In this document: piece after piece, positions 6,556 through 13,497 of the stretch | How the letters are laid out: every line of letters begins with the position of its first letter | How positions within the stretch are numbered: position 1 is the first letter of the stretch | Source: DATKKG01 sp035543015 | GTDB taxonomy: Archaea; Thermoproteota; Nitrososphaeria; Conexivisphaerales; DTJL01 | Assembly (NCBI GenBank): GCA_035543015.1 | Contig: DATKKG010000027.1 | Coordinates: 1 to 37,819, forward strand | Direction of reading: 5' to 3' | DNA: 37,819 nt | Notes under the pieces: model-generated | Database searches by the model: none | What the model was told of the DNA's origin: nothing | What the model saw: the letters and a program-made list of their open reading frames with translations, nothing else | Made by a program: the position numbers and the translations under genes

Positions 6556-7629
6556 CTACGACGTGACGAAGATCGTGTAGCTCGTCAGCAGCTCCTGCTT
6601 GCCGGAGCTGTTCTGCCAGGCGAGGTACAGCGTATAGCAGCCTGGGCCGTGAGACCTGATGACTTGGCCTAGGCTGAAGGTCAGGGAGATCCCCGCATGC
6701 GTCACGTCCCACTGGGTGGCGCTCACGGTCGTTCCCACTGGCACTGTGTATCCGGGCTGAACCACGCCCGCTATGAAGGTCCCCTGGTCGTATTCTCCGT
6801 CGTACGGAGAGGCGGAGAGCTGCGATACGTTCAGCTGGACGGGGGCCTGATCGAAGAAGACCTGCACCATCTGTACGCCGTCCCCGGAAACGCCCCTTGC
6901 GCCCGATAGCGTTCCGGACAGCGTTATCGTGCCAGTGGCGCTCATGGTTATGGGCGAAGTCCAGTTCAGGTAGTCGTTGGTGAAGTCCTGGACCAGATAG
7001 ACGCTGTCCGAGTCATAGGCGATCCCTACGGAGACGCCTGTGTGGTACTGGTCGAGTATGTTGTCCCTGTGCCCGTTGTTGTGGGCCGCGTCGTTGTAGA
7101 CCATCTCGTACTCCAACCTCTTGACGGCGTCCTCGACGGAGGCGGTGGAGTGATATCCCCCTATGGCCCGAATGAAGGCGACGTTCTCGGCAACGTACCC
7201 CTGTCCCCCGGCTATGGTGTACCGCATGTAGGGCTTCAGCCCCTGCGTGTCCCAGTGGCTGAGGTAGCCGTTGACCAGCATGCTGTAGGCGTGCTGCTGC
7301 GCCGCCAGCCGCAGGTTGAGGGTCACCGGCGTCAACCCCCCTAACGTCGCCCTGTCCTGGTTGATGAGCTGCAGTGTGAAGTTGGCGAGCGTCGAGTAGT
7401 CGGCGGGGAGGGGCGAACTGCTGTAGAGGAGGGGGGGTGCGTTGGTCGTGCCGTTGGTGGGCGGTACGAGCTGCTGGCCCACACCCTCGTCAAGCCCCTG
7501 CATCAGTGGGCCCATGTCTCCCACTACGAGTGGCGCGATGACCAGGATGGAGGCTATCACAAGGAGCAGCAGCCCGGCGACCGCCAGGTAGGCGATCGTG
7601 ACGGAGCCCCTGGCATGCTTCGCCGTCAT
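6556..7629 (-). CDS. membrane-anchored CAP (SCP/PR1-like) domain protein
   Basis: A 357-residue surface protein. An N-terminal hydrophobic helix (about residues 10-37, beginning RGSVTIAYLAVAGLLLLV) acts as a signal anchor. A serine/threonine/proline-rich linker follows, then a CAP domain at about 75-205 with LINQDRATLGG, SHWDTQGLKPYMRY, the AENVA segment and NNGHRDNIL, which together supply the conserved His/Glu cavity. The rest (about 210-357) looks like one or two beta-sandwich domains. CAP proteins are extracellular; functions include lipid binding and proteolysis, so the role here is open. The frame extends 44 codons upstream, but the TATA box at 7653-7661 sits inside that extension and points to a leaderless ATG at 7629. 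Confidence 0.8.
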   Translation of the reverse strand: MTAKHARGSVTIAYLAVAGLLLLVIASILVIAPLVVGDMGPLMQGLDEGVGQQLVPPTNGTTNAPPLLYSSSPLPADYSTLANFTLQLINQDRATLGGLTPVTLNLRLAAQQHAYSMLVNGYLSHWDTQGLKPYMRYTIAGGQGYVAENVAFIRAIGGYHSTASVEDAVKRLEYEMVYNDAAHNNGHRDNILDQYHTGVSVGIAYDSDSVYLVQDFTNDYLNWTSPITMSATGTITLSGTLSGARGVSGDGVQMVQVFFDQAPVQLNVSQLSASPYDGEYDQGTFIAGVVQPGYTVPVGTTVSATQWDVTHAGISLTFSLGQVIRSHGPGCYTLYLAWQNSSGKQELLTSYTIFVTS

Positions 7630-7652
7630 TACGCCGCATGATTCCGCGGACT

Positions 7653-7661
7653 CTCTATAAG
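7653..7661 (-). promoter_or_regulatory. TATA box for the CAP-domain gene
   Basis: On the minus strand CTTATAGAG is centred 28 bases before ATG 7629. It fixes the start and indicates a leaderless transcript. Confidence 0.7.
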
Positions 7662-7772
7662 GTTTCGATGCCTCCGGAACAACGACCTCCCAGGTTCGCA
7701 TGGGGTGCGCGGTCGGACCTGCCTCAAAGCCCGGGTAACCTTTTTCTCCAGGCCCATCCATGCCTCCGCTGA

Positions 7773-8492
7773 TTGGTCTGTTTCGCGGTCTGCAGGAAGT
7801 GCGGGCCCCTTCCGTTCCCGGTCAACCCCGCCCTCCCCCTTCGCCGTCAGCCAGCCGAGCTGGCCGGAGTGCTGGCGACCTCCGACTGCCCGAAGTGCGG
7901 CTCCATGGGCCTGGAGCTGAGGGAGTTCCCGGACGCGGACGGAGTCGAGATAGACCGCAAGCTCAGGAAAGCGGAATCTGACTACGGCAGGACCCTCGAC
8001 CTCCTGAAGAAGCTGACCGATTCCGAAGACGAGACTTCGCTTCTGGAGGAAATAGACGAAGCCAGCAGGTCTCTGAGGGAAAGGATGGGGATTCGATACG
8101 ACTTCATTCCGAGCACATCAGCTCCAGGAATCGAGTTCGAGCTGATAGACGCTGAGAAGCTCGAGGATGCCGAGCCCGAGCCTGGGGTCTACCTGCCCGT
8201 AATCAGGGCCGAGGGCTGGGCGGTCCTGGGCCAGCCCGACATATGCACAGGCGTCCTTCTCAGGAGGGACCAGGAAGACATCCTCGTCGAATTCACGGTG
8301 AACCTGGACGCGCGAACCTACTGGTTCGTCACTTCCATGACCAGGGACTTCGCCTGGCTCAGAAAGGCCGTGGTGGCCAGGAAGCTGGGCCTAGCCTTTC
8401 GAAACGGAATTCAGGTCACCCGGCTGGACGAGCCCTCCGCGCGCGAACTGAACCTCGTGTTGCTCGGCTGGCAGATGGGTGCCCACGGCTAG
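7773..8492 (+). CDS. zinc-ribbon protein of unknown function
   Basis: A 239-residue soluble protein. Near the N terminus two CxxC pairs, CRKC (about residues 7-10) and CPKC (about 39-42), form a probable zinc ribbon. A charged coiled-coil-like segment follows (about 55-105, with KLRKAESDYGRTLDLLKKL), and then a mixed alpha/beta C-terminal domain ending in hydrophobic LNLVLLGWQMG. I do not recognise the family. The start is TTG 7773; a T-rich TATA-like element at 7738-7747 is at leaderless distance. Codon use matches neighbours. The divergent neighbour is the CAP-domain gene and the downstream neighbour is tRNA-Asp, so context gives no functional hint. Confidence 0.65.
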   Translation: MVCFAVCRKCGPLPFPVNPALPLRRQPAELAGVLATSDCPKCGSMGLELREFPDADGVEIDRKLRKAESDYGRTLDLLKKLTDSEDETSLLEEIDEASRSLRERMGIRYDFIPSTSAPGIEFELIDAEKLEDAEPEPGVYLPVIRAEGWAVLGQPDICTGVLLRRDQEDILVEFTVNLDARTYWFVTSMTRDFAWLRKAVVARKLGLAFRNGIQVTRLDEPSARELNLVLLGWQMGAHG

Positions 8493-8571
8493 ATGAGTAG
8501 GCCGGGTCCCCTTCCAGCGGAGAGAGGCAGCCATGGATTCTTCACAGCGTCCGCTGATTTGAACCAAAAGA

Positions 8572-8670
8572 TGGCGCCCAAGGCGAGATTCGAAGTCGCG
8601 TGGTTTAAAGACCAACTCGCGTCGTCCGCGTGACAGGCGGACATACTAGGCCGGGCTATACGACTTGGGC
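8572..8670 (-). tRNA. tRNA-Asp (anticodon GTC) with a T-arm intron
   Basis: Minus-strand gene. The acceptor GCCCAAG pairs perfectly with CTTGGGC; discriminator G is followed by an encoded CCA (8574-8572). The D stem is GTAT/GTAT with two G-U pairs. The anticodon stem TCCGC/GCGGA closes loop CTGTCAC with anticodon GTC at 8632-8634. The T stem only forms (GCGAG with CTCGC around TTCGAAT) if 21 bases, 8595-8615, are removed between positions 53 and 54. Those bases sit in a perfect bulge-helix-bulge, so this is a non-canonically placed intron rather than a long variable arm. A strong TATA box lies about 30 bases upstream (8696-8705). Simple scanners may miss this gene. Confidence 0.93.
8595..8615 (-). 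other. 21-nt intron in the T arm of tRNA-Asp
   Basis: The flanks fold as outer helix CGA/TCG, a central 4-bp helix CGCG/CGCG, two 3-base bulges (AGT and ACT) and an inner hairpin TGGT-CTTTAA-ACCA. Cutting each bulge after its second base, as the archaeal splicing endonuclease does, joins GCGAG directly to TTCGAAT and restores a normal T arm. Confidence 0.92.
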
Positions 8671-8695
8671 ACCACAGCCGGAAATCTGGAAGGGG

Positions 8696-8705
8696 GTTTT
8701 TATGC
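8696..8705 (-). promoter_or_regulatory. TATA box of tRNA-Asp
   Basis: Minus-strand GCATAAAAAC is centred about 30 bases before the first tRNA base at 8670, inside an otherwise GC-rich stretch. Confidence 0.75.
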
Positions 8706-8737
8706 TTTTGCGAGGCCTTCGCCACTCATGTTGATCT

Positions 8738-9484
8738 CTAGACCGGCACCTTGAACACGTAGCCTATGGCGTAGAGGACGAGCGAGGCCAGGAGCAGGAT
8801 GACGACGCTCTTCAGGCCGGCCCACCAATTCGCGCCCCTGACACGCATGAACTGGGTTGAGCTCGAGACGAAGAGCAGCAGGGAAGCCAGGGCAAGCGAG
8901 ACGACGATCGCCTCAGCGTGTGTGAGGTCGAACAGATAGGGGGTCACGATGAATAGCACGCTGGCCGCGAACGCAAGTCCCACCGGCAGGGCCCGCATGC
9001 TGCTTCTGGGCTTCAGCTCCTCCCTGTGCGTATGGAGCTCGAAAAGCATCTGGGTGTTCAGCCATCTCTCAGGCTCTTTCGTGATGATGCCCAGCATGGT
9101 CTCACGCTCGCTGTCGTCGTAACCCTCAGCCTTCAGGATGTCGTCAAGCTCCCGCCTCTCCTCCTCAGGCTCCTCCCTCACCTCCATGGCTTCACGTTCG
9201 AAGTCCTGCTTGATCAGGGAGATCTCGCTCTCCTTGGAGAAGAAGGCTGCCAGGAACATCGAAATCGCCCCGGCCAAAGCGAAGACTATACCGGAGAAGA
9301 CGATGGTGCCGAAGGCCATCCCCGCCGCGTTGAGGGCCGCCAAGAAGGCCGACCCGTCGATGAGCCCATCCCCGACTCCCAGTTGGATGTCCGCCACGAA
9401 GTCCCTCAACCTGCTGTGAGGATGCAGCTCCACTGTCGATTGGCTCTTCAGATCCTCGTTCCGGCCCGCGGAGTCGGGTGCCAA
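8738..9484 (-). CDS. VIT1/CCC1-family membrane transporter
   Basis: A 248-residue member of the VIT1/CCC1 family, which moves Fe2+ or Mn2+ across membranes. The first helix region has the family pattern LRDFVADIQLGVGDGLIDG; helix 2 (about 60-85) is FGTIVFSGIVFALAGAISMF. A charged cytoplasmic loop follows (about 88-150), rich in Glu (EVREEPEEERRELDDIL), the position where VIT proteins bind metal. Three more helices complete the five-helix fold. TTG 9484 is 28 bases after a TATA box at 9508-9516 and has GGTGA just upstream. It is divergent from a cation diffusion facilitator across a 189-base region, suggesting joint metal-dependent control. Confidence 0.8.
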   Translation of the reverse strand: MAPDSAGRNEDLKSQSTVELHPHSRLRDFVADIQLGVGDGLIDGSAFLAALNAAGMAFGTIVFSGIVFALAGAISMFLAAFFSKESEISLIKQDFEREAMEVREEPEEERRELDDILKAEGYDDSERETMLGIITKEPERWLNTQMLFELHTHREELKPRSSMRALPVGLAFAASVLFIVTPYLFDLTHAEAIVVSLALASLLLFVSSSTQFMRVRGANWWAGLKSVVILLLASLVLYAIGYVFKVPV

Positions 9485-9507
9485 CGTCTCACCGTACGAC
9501 GGACCTA

Positions 9508-9516
9508 GCTTATAGG
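9508..9516 (-). promoter_or_regulatory. TATA box of the VIT1/CCC1 gene
   Basis: Minus-strand CCTATAAGC is centred about 28 bases before TTG 9484. Confidence 0.65.
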
Positions 9517-9565
9517 TGCTGGGCTGGTGCGAACCTAGTATGTTATTCAGTCTCCCTCCACTCGC

Positions 9566-9588
9566 ATCTCCCTGGATCCAGCAGAGAT
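9566..9588. promoter_or_regulatory. palindromic operator-like site between two metal-transporter genes
   Basis: A perfect 10-base palindrome CTGGATCCAG (9572-9581) is framed by ATCTC (9566-9570) and its complement GAGAT (9584-9588), with one and two spacer bases. It lies upstream of both TATA boxes, in the middle of the divergent region. The form fits a dimeric metalloregulator site, but no regulator gene is in the window. Confidence 0.4.
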
Positions 9589-9642
9589 GTCCAGCGTGGA
9601 TAGAGCGAAACCGCGTCTCTCTCGCATGCCAGGCGCTGCTAG

Positions 9643-9651
9643 TCTTATAGG
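9643..9651 (+). promoter_or_regulatory. TATA box of the CDF gene
   Basis: TCTTATAGG-type sequence centred 27 bases before ATG 9674 predicts a leaderless mRNA. Confidence 0.7.
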
Positions 9652-9673
9652 AACCCAGGGGCGCATCTAGTCC

Positions 9674-11056
9674 ATGCGCTCGGGCGACGGCAGGATCAGG
9701 GTAGCCACCGTATCGTTGCTGGCTTCCGTGCTTCTGGTCGTGATCAAGCTGGGCGCGTACCTCACTACAGGCTCCCTGAGCGTCCTGGCGGAGGTGCTAC
9801 ATTCCACACTGGACTTCTTCGCGACGCTCGTCACCCTCTCAGCCGTCACCTACGCAGCCAAGCCTCCGGACGTCGCCCATCTCTACGGGCACGGAAAGGC
9901 AGAGAACCTCGGCGGGCTGACCGGGGCCATCCTCATCATGGCTACGAGCCTCTGGGTGCTCTACGAGGGGGTCGACAGACTGATTCACTCTGTCTCTTTC
10001 ACCCCATCCCTGGCGGCCGTTTTCGTGATGGCGATCTCAATGGTCGTCGACTACGAAAGGTCCAAGGCGCTCCTCAAGGCCGCCAAGAAGTACCACAGCC
10101 AGGCCCTCGAGGCGGACGCACTCCACTTCTCCAGCGACCTGATCAGCGCTGCCGCGGTCCTGGGGGTGGTCTGCGTTGGGGTCCTCGCACCGATGATCGC
10201 TCCACTACCCCACTTCGTGCTCGTATGGTTGGACGTCGGGGTGGCGGTGTTCGTCGCGGCTTGGTTCGCCTGGCAGGGCTACCATCTCTCAGTGAGGGCA
10301 ATATCCGAGCTTCTCGACAAGGCCCCGGCGGAGATCGTCGCCGAGGCAGAGTCGATAGCGAAGCACACGGACGGTGTCATTTCCGTCAGAAACGTCAGGT
10401 CACGCCGCAGCGGTCCCCGGATCTTTATGGACATGGCGATTACCGTGGCGGAAGGGACGCCGATTTCCAAGGCCCATGAGATTGCATCGAATGTTGAGAA
10501 GGGCATCAAGGAGGGCCTTGGGGACGTCGACCTGGTAATCCACGTCGAGCCGGAGTCTCACGAAGGGCTGAGGAAGAAGGTGATCAGCGCCGCTTCAGCC
10601 GTGCAAGGAGTGAAGGGCGTCCATTCCGTCCTGGTGACAGAATCTCATGGCGAGCTCAACATCAGGCTCCACGTGGGAGTTGACCCAGGGCTGACAGTCG
10701 CCGAAGCTCACAAGGTCGCTGACGGAGCCGAGAAGGCGGTGAAGCTGATCGACCCGGCGGTCTCAAACGTCATCGTCCATGCGGAGCCGTTCAGCCAGGG
10801 TTCGAACCAAGAGGTCGTCGGGATGGTGAACTCTCTCATGGCCGAATCGCCGCTGTTGCGCGGGGGCTCGGTGGCCGTCGAGACAATCGGGGAGGTCACC
10901 TATGTGGACATCAGTTGCGTCGCCAGAGGGTCGGCGCAGCTGGTCGACACGCATGACTTGGTCACTTTGCTTGAGGACAGGGTTCGGGAGCATCTGGGAG
11001 GGGACGTCTACGTCACCATACATGTAGAGCCCCTTGGCAACGCGACTTCCGCTTAA
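9674..11056 (+). CDS. cation diffusion facilitator with three tandem C-terminal domains
   Basis: A 460-residue CDF-family divalent-metal/proton antiporter. The membrane part (about 1-215) has six helices. The transport-site residues are H43 and D47 in HSTLD (helix 2) and H151 and D155 in HFSSD (helix 5); the pair HxxxD/HxxxD is the usual Zn-type site. Usual CDFs are about 300 residues with one cytoplasmic ferredoxin-like domain. Here three consecutive copies follow, at about 220-293, 300-372 and 380-453, each ending in the matching strand IHVEP, VHAEP or IHVEP. Leaderless ATG at 9674. It is divergent from a VIT1/CCC1 transporter, consistent with metal homeostasis. Confidence 0.92.
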   Translation: MRSGDGRIRVATVSLLASVLLVVIKLGAYLTTGSLSVLAEVLHSTLDFFATLVTLSAVTYAAKPPDVAHLYGHGKAENLGGLTGAILIMATSLWVLYEGVDRLIHSVSFTPSLAAVFVMAISMVVDYERSKALLKAAKKYHSQALEADALHFSSDLISAAAVLGVVCVGVLAPMIAPLPHFVLVWLDVGVAVFVAAWFAWQGYHLSVRAISELLDKAPAEIVAEAESIAKHTDGVISVRNVRSRRSGPRIFMDMAITVAEGTPISKAHEIASNVEKGIKEGLGDVDLVIHVEPESHEGLRKKVISAASAVQGVKGVHSVLVTESHGELNIRLHVGVDPGLTVAEAHKVADGAEKAVKLIDPAVSNVIVHAEPFSQGSNQEVVGMVNSLMAESPLLRGGSVAVETIGEVTYVDISCVARGSAQLVDTHDLVTLLEDRVREHLGGDVYVTIHVEPLGNATSA

Positions 11057-11081
11057 ATCCCAGCCGCTCATCTGACGTCCT

Positions 11082-11528
11082 GTGGACCCCAAGCTGCTCG
11101 CCAGGCTCCGAAGGATGTATCCGAGCTGCACTCGCAGGGAGCTCGACGAGCTCGCTTCCAGCATCGAGGGGGACAAGTTCTGGAGGGCCCGAGGCGACTT
11201 CGTATTCGCCGTGGCGCTTACCAGGGCGCGCTCCCTACATGGCGGCTCCTGGGTGGCCAGGGCAACCGGGGTGAGAGTGATGCGGGTCCCAGAGGGCCTT
11301 AGGCCCTTCTGCAGGAAGGGCAGGGTGGCTCTGCTGGCTTCCGAGAAGGAGCCCGTTGTCTCCCTCTTCCTTGGCTGGCCCGCGTTCCTGTGGGCCATGA
11401 GGAAGGAGGAGGTCGCGGCTGTGATAGAGGGAGCCTCAACAGGCCGCCTGAGAGGTTACGTAGGAGTCCCAGCCCTCAAAGAGTACCTTGGCTATCGGCA
11501 GGAAGGGTTGGCGGGCCCGTCGGGATGA
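11082..11528 (+). CDS. hypothetical protein, 148 aa
   Basis: I do not recognise this family. The product is basic and soluble, with an N-terminal helical segment (LLARLRRMYPSCTRRELDEL), a central beta-type region, and a hydrophobic patch (VVSLFLGWPAFLWAM) that could be a buried core or a short membrane-associated helix. Codon use has the G/C-rich third positions of real genes here. The GTG at 11082 is about 27 bases after the TATA-like CTTAAATC at 11051-11058, so it is probably leaderless and separate from the CDF gene that ends 25 bases before it. No motif points to a function. Confidence 0.65.
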   Translation: MDPKLLARLRRMYPSCTRRELDELASSIEGDKFWRARGDFVFAVALTRARSLHGGSWVARATGVRVMRVPEGLRPFCRKGRVALLASEKEPVVSLFLGWPAFLWAMRKEEVAAVIEGASTGRLRGYVGVPALKEYLGYRQEGLAGPSG

Positions 11529-11713
11529 GAGCTCAGACAGGTTCGTAAACTGGACTTTTCGGAGCATGGCAGCATGCCTGAAGGGATTAGGGGCCGAAAG
11601 GGTCCCAGAAAACGGATTCTTGGGGCCCACTGGTCGCTTTGCCGCTACTGGCGACGACGACCATCGCTTAATCATCTTTATGTTATTGAAAACAATTGAA
11701 TAATGGTCTGGAC

Positions 11714-12709
11714 TCAGCCGGCGGGCTTCTTCATTCGAGTGAACAACAGGGCTATCGAAACAGCGACAGCCGTCAGAATCATCACCGTTGCCCCGGGGTA
11801 CTCGGGGATCGGAGTCAGGTCCCCAGCAGAAATGACGCGAATCTCGCCCGGGAACGTCGAGAAATGATACAACTCGGTCCTCACACCGGCAGGCGTTATT
11901 TGAGAAAGCACCCAAATAATGGACTCGGACACGATGTAGTTCCCGTTTGAATCGACCACGGTGGAGTATGGTTTGGTACCCTTATCGAACCTGTACATAT
12001 GAGTGGCCACGCCGTCGGGAGTCACTTTCCAGAGTGTGTTTCCGTCGACTGCGGTGACTATGTAATTCCCGGAAGAATCGATCTCCGCCCAGCCGGGCCA
12101 AGAGCTACTAGGGAAGTTGTAGATGGTGCTCACGTTGCCATCAGGGGTGACCTTCGCCAGCGCGTTCAGAGACGGCCATATGCCTTGAGTCACGATGTAG
12201 TTCCCGAATGGATCAATCGCCACAGCGATCGGAGAAGTGATGTTGGCAATCTCCGTCTTCACTCCGCCAGGAGTGATCTTGGAGAGCTTGCTAGTGTTGT
12301 ACTCGGGAACAATGTAGTCCCCTGAAGAATCTATCTTTATATCAAATGGTTTGGTGCCATCGGGGAACTTGTATATCATAGTCCTCACGCCGGCTGGGGT
12401 CACCTTCGTAAGCGCGTTGCCAGTCACTTCCACGACTATGTAGTTACCCGAAGAATCAATGGCAAACACACATTCGCAGGAGCCTGGCGGGAATTGGTAT
12501 ATGGTATCCATCCCTTTCGATGTCAGAAGGGATAGGGTCGTCTGATCCCAGCTGGAGTCTGTTCTTGTGATCACCGCATAGACGCCAGAACCTGTATCCG
12601 AACTTGCGCTCGTCGCTCTTAACTGGGAGGATGCTCCAGGAACCACAGGAGATAGGAGAAGGACGGTAAACAGAGAGGAAATCACCAATAGCTTCCGGTA
12701 ATCTTCCAA
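11714..12709 (-). CDS. secreted six-bladed beta-propeller (NHL/Vgb-like) with C-terminal sorting-type tail
   Basis: A 331-residue exported protein. A signal peptide (LLVISSLFTVLLLSPVV) is followed by about six repeats of some 40 residues, most carrying the phrase IDSSGNYIV and then KVTPDGV; five strong copies and one degenerate first copy can be counted. This spacing fits a six-bladed NHL/Vgb-type propeller. The C terminus has IPEYP, then a hydrophobic helix (TVMILTAVAVSIALLF) and a basic end (TRMKKPAG), the layout of PEF/PEFG-CTERM-type protein-sorting tails. Many NxS/T sequons fit a glycosylated surface protein. TTG 12709 directly precedes the signal peptide; the frame extends further, but TTATTTA at 12741-12747 looks like the TATA box. 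Ligand unknown. Confidence 0.8.
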   Translation of the reverse strand: MEDYRKLLVISSLFTVLLLSPVVPGASSQLRATSASSDTGSGVYAVITRTDSSWDQTTLSLLTSKGMDTIYQFPPGSCECVFAIDSSGNYIVVEVTGNALTKVTPAGVRTMIYKFPDGTKPFDIKIDSSGDYIVPEYNTSKLSKITPGGVKTEIANITSPIAVAIDPFGNYIVTQGIWPSLNALAKVTPDGNVSTIYNFPSSSWPGWAEIDSSGNYIVTAVDGNTLWKVTPDGVATHMYRFDKGTKPYSTVVDSNGNYIVSESIIWVLSQITPAGVRTELYHFSTFPGEIRVISAGDLTPIPEYPGATVMILTAVAVSIALLFTRMKKPAG

Positions 12710-12931
12710 CGTTCCCCGTAAAACTGAAGGGCAGGGAGTCTTATTTACGGATTGTGCATACGGCACCGAACAGGGTGTCATGCTTCTTACCTTAGGCCCC
12801 AGTCTGCCCAGAACTAGCAAGACTGGAGAGCAACCCTCGGTGGACCTACACTCTTGCCATCAGCGAAATCGTCAACGGCATATCCTAAGCGGGAAATCTG
12901 ACTGCGGGAATAGCTCCGTAGTGGCTGGGCG

Positions 12932-12947
12932 TGGGCTTGGACCTGCG
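12932..12947 (+). repeat. dispersed 16-bp repeat, copy 1
   Basis: TGGGCTTGGACCTGCG. Identity with copy 2 extends on both sides (CTGGGC, one variable base, the core, then AA). It lies 59 bases before the leaderless ATG at 13006. Confidence 0.8.
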
Positions 12948-12975
12948 AAGAAGGGAACGTGTTCCAAAGTCAAGG

Positions 12976-12983
12976 CTTTTATG
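12976..12983 (+). promoter_or_regulatory. TATA box of the small secreted-peptide gene
   Basis: CTTTTATG is centred 26 bases before ATG 13006; a leaderless mRNA is expected. Confidence 0.6.
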
Positions 12984-13005
12984 GTTGGCGTCATTGATTC
13001 ATGCC

Positions 13006-13224
13006 ATGCGAAGCAGGACAAAGGCAGTGGTCACAGCTACAGTGGCGGTGCTTTTCGTTGCCTTGTTCTTTGCTCCGGTAGCGTATTCAGGGACTACATG
13101 GTATTCCTTCTTCTCTCTGCGCTCTTCTCCCATTATGAAGTCACCCTCATGCTGGGTCTTAGGTGTCGGCTACTCGTACTGGGACGGACAGCTCACAGGA
13201 TGCAACGGCCCCTATCTAGTGTAG
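13006..13224 (+). CDS. small secreted peptide precursor, 72 aa
   Basis: A 72-residue product with a clear signal peptide: basic start MRSRTK, hydrophobic core VVTATVAVLFVALFFAPV, and a small-residue cleavage site (A-Y-S) near residue 28. The mature peptide would be about 44 residues, rich in Trp, Tyr, Ser and Gly, with just two cysteines (C49 and C66) that could form a disulfide. The frame continues upstream through repeat copy 1, but the TATA box at 12976-12983 selects ATG 13006. I recognise no family. Base composition is less G/C-biased than in core genes. It precedes another tiny leaderless gene and lies between two repeat copies; a peptide toxin or signal is conceivable but unproven. Confidence 0.6.
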   Translation: MRSRTKAVVTATVAVLFVALFFAPVAYSGTTWYSFFSLRSSPIMKSPSCWVLGVGYSYWDGQLTGCNGPYLV

Positions 13225-13241
13225 GGTTCGCCTGCTGGGCA

Positions 13242-13257
13242 TGGGCTTGGACCTGCG
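13242..13257 (+). repeat. dispersed 16-bp repeat, copy 2
   Basis: Same 16-base core as copy 1, starting 17 bases after the stop codon of the secreted-peptide gene. Directly after it GGACCT recurs (in ATGGACCTC). Confidence 0.8.
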
Positions 13258-13283
13258 AATGGACCTCTGCCCTGGACATAATC

Positions 13284-13291
13284 GATAAAGG
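13284..13291 (+). promoter_or_regulatory. TATA box of the 55-aa membrane-protein gene
   Basis: GATAAAGG is centred about 28 bases before ATG 13315. Confidence 0.55.
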
Positions 13292-13314
13292 CTGCCCTAC
13301 CTATCCCATTATAG

Positions 13315-13482
13315 ATGACTCCCGCAGACTGGATTCCAACAGAGGCGTTGATAGTGGGAGTCGTCGCTGTGCTGTACGTAGTTCTTCGGAGATTGCTGGA
13401 GAGAAAAAGGCCCAAACCGACTAAGCAAGGGTCGCCGAGATACAAGTTTCGACGATCCGGCTGGCTTTCAGGCAACAGATAG
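13315..13482 (+). CDS. small single-pass membrane protein, 55 aa
   Basis: A short frame: MTPADWIPTEA, then one transmembrane helix (LIVGVVAVLYVVL, about residues 12-24), then a very basic tail with many Arg and Lys residues (RRLLERKRPKPTK and onward to the stop). The layout, short outside N terminus and positively charged inside C terminus, obeys the positive-inside rule. A TATA box at leaderless distance precedes ATG 13315. I know no family. It follows the small secreted-peptide gene and is itself followed within 16 bases by repeat copy 3. A role as partner or protection protein for the upstream peptide is speculation. Confidence 0.55.
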   Translation: MTPADWIPTEALIVGVVAVLYVVLRRLLERKRPKPTKQGSPRYKFRRSGWLSGNR

Positions 13483-13497
13483 ACAGTTAATTGGTGT

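Noticed and set aside
8601..8624. Reading the tRNA-Asp insertion as a long variable arm
   Set aside because: tRNA-Asp has a short variable loop, and that reading leaves a T-stem mismatch; the intron model gives perfect stems.
11436..11915. 159-codon minus-strand frame across the end of two convergent genes
   Set aside because: Composition is unlike real genes here, no promoter, and it overlaps both the 148-residue gene and the propeller gene.
12780..13424. 214-codon + frame running through the repeat region
   Set aside because: Crosses three promoters and two repeat copies, rich in Ser, Cys and Trp; the two shorter leaderless frames inside it are better supported.
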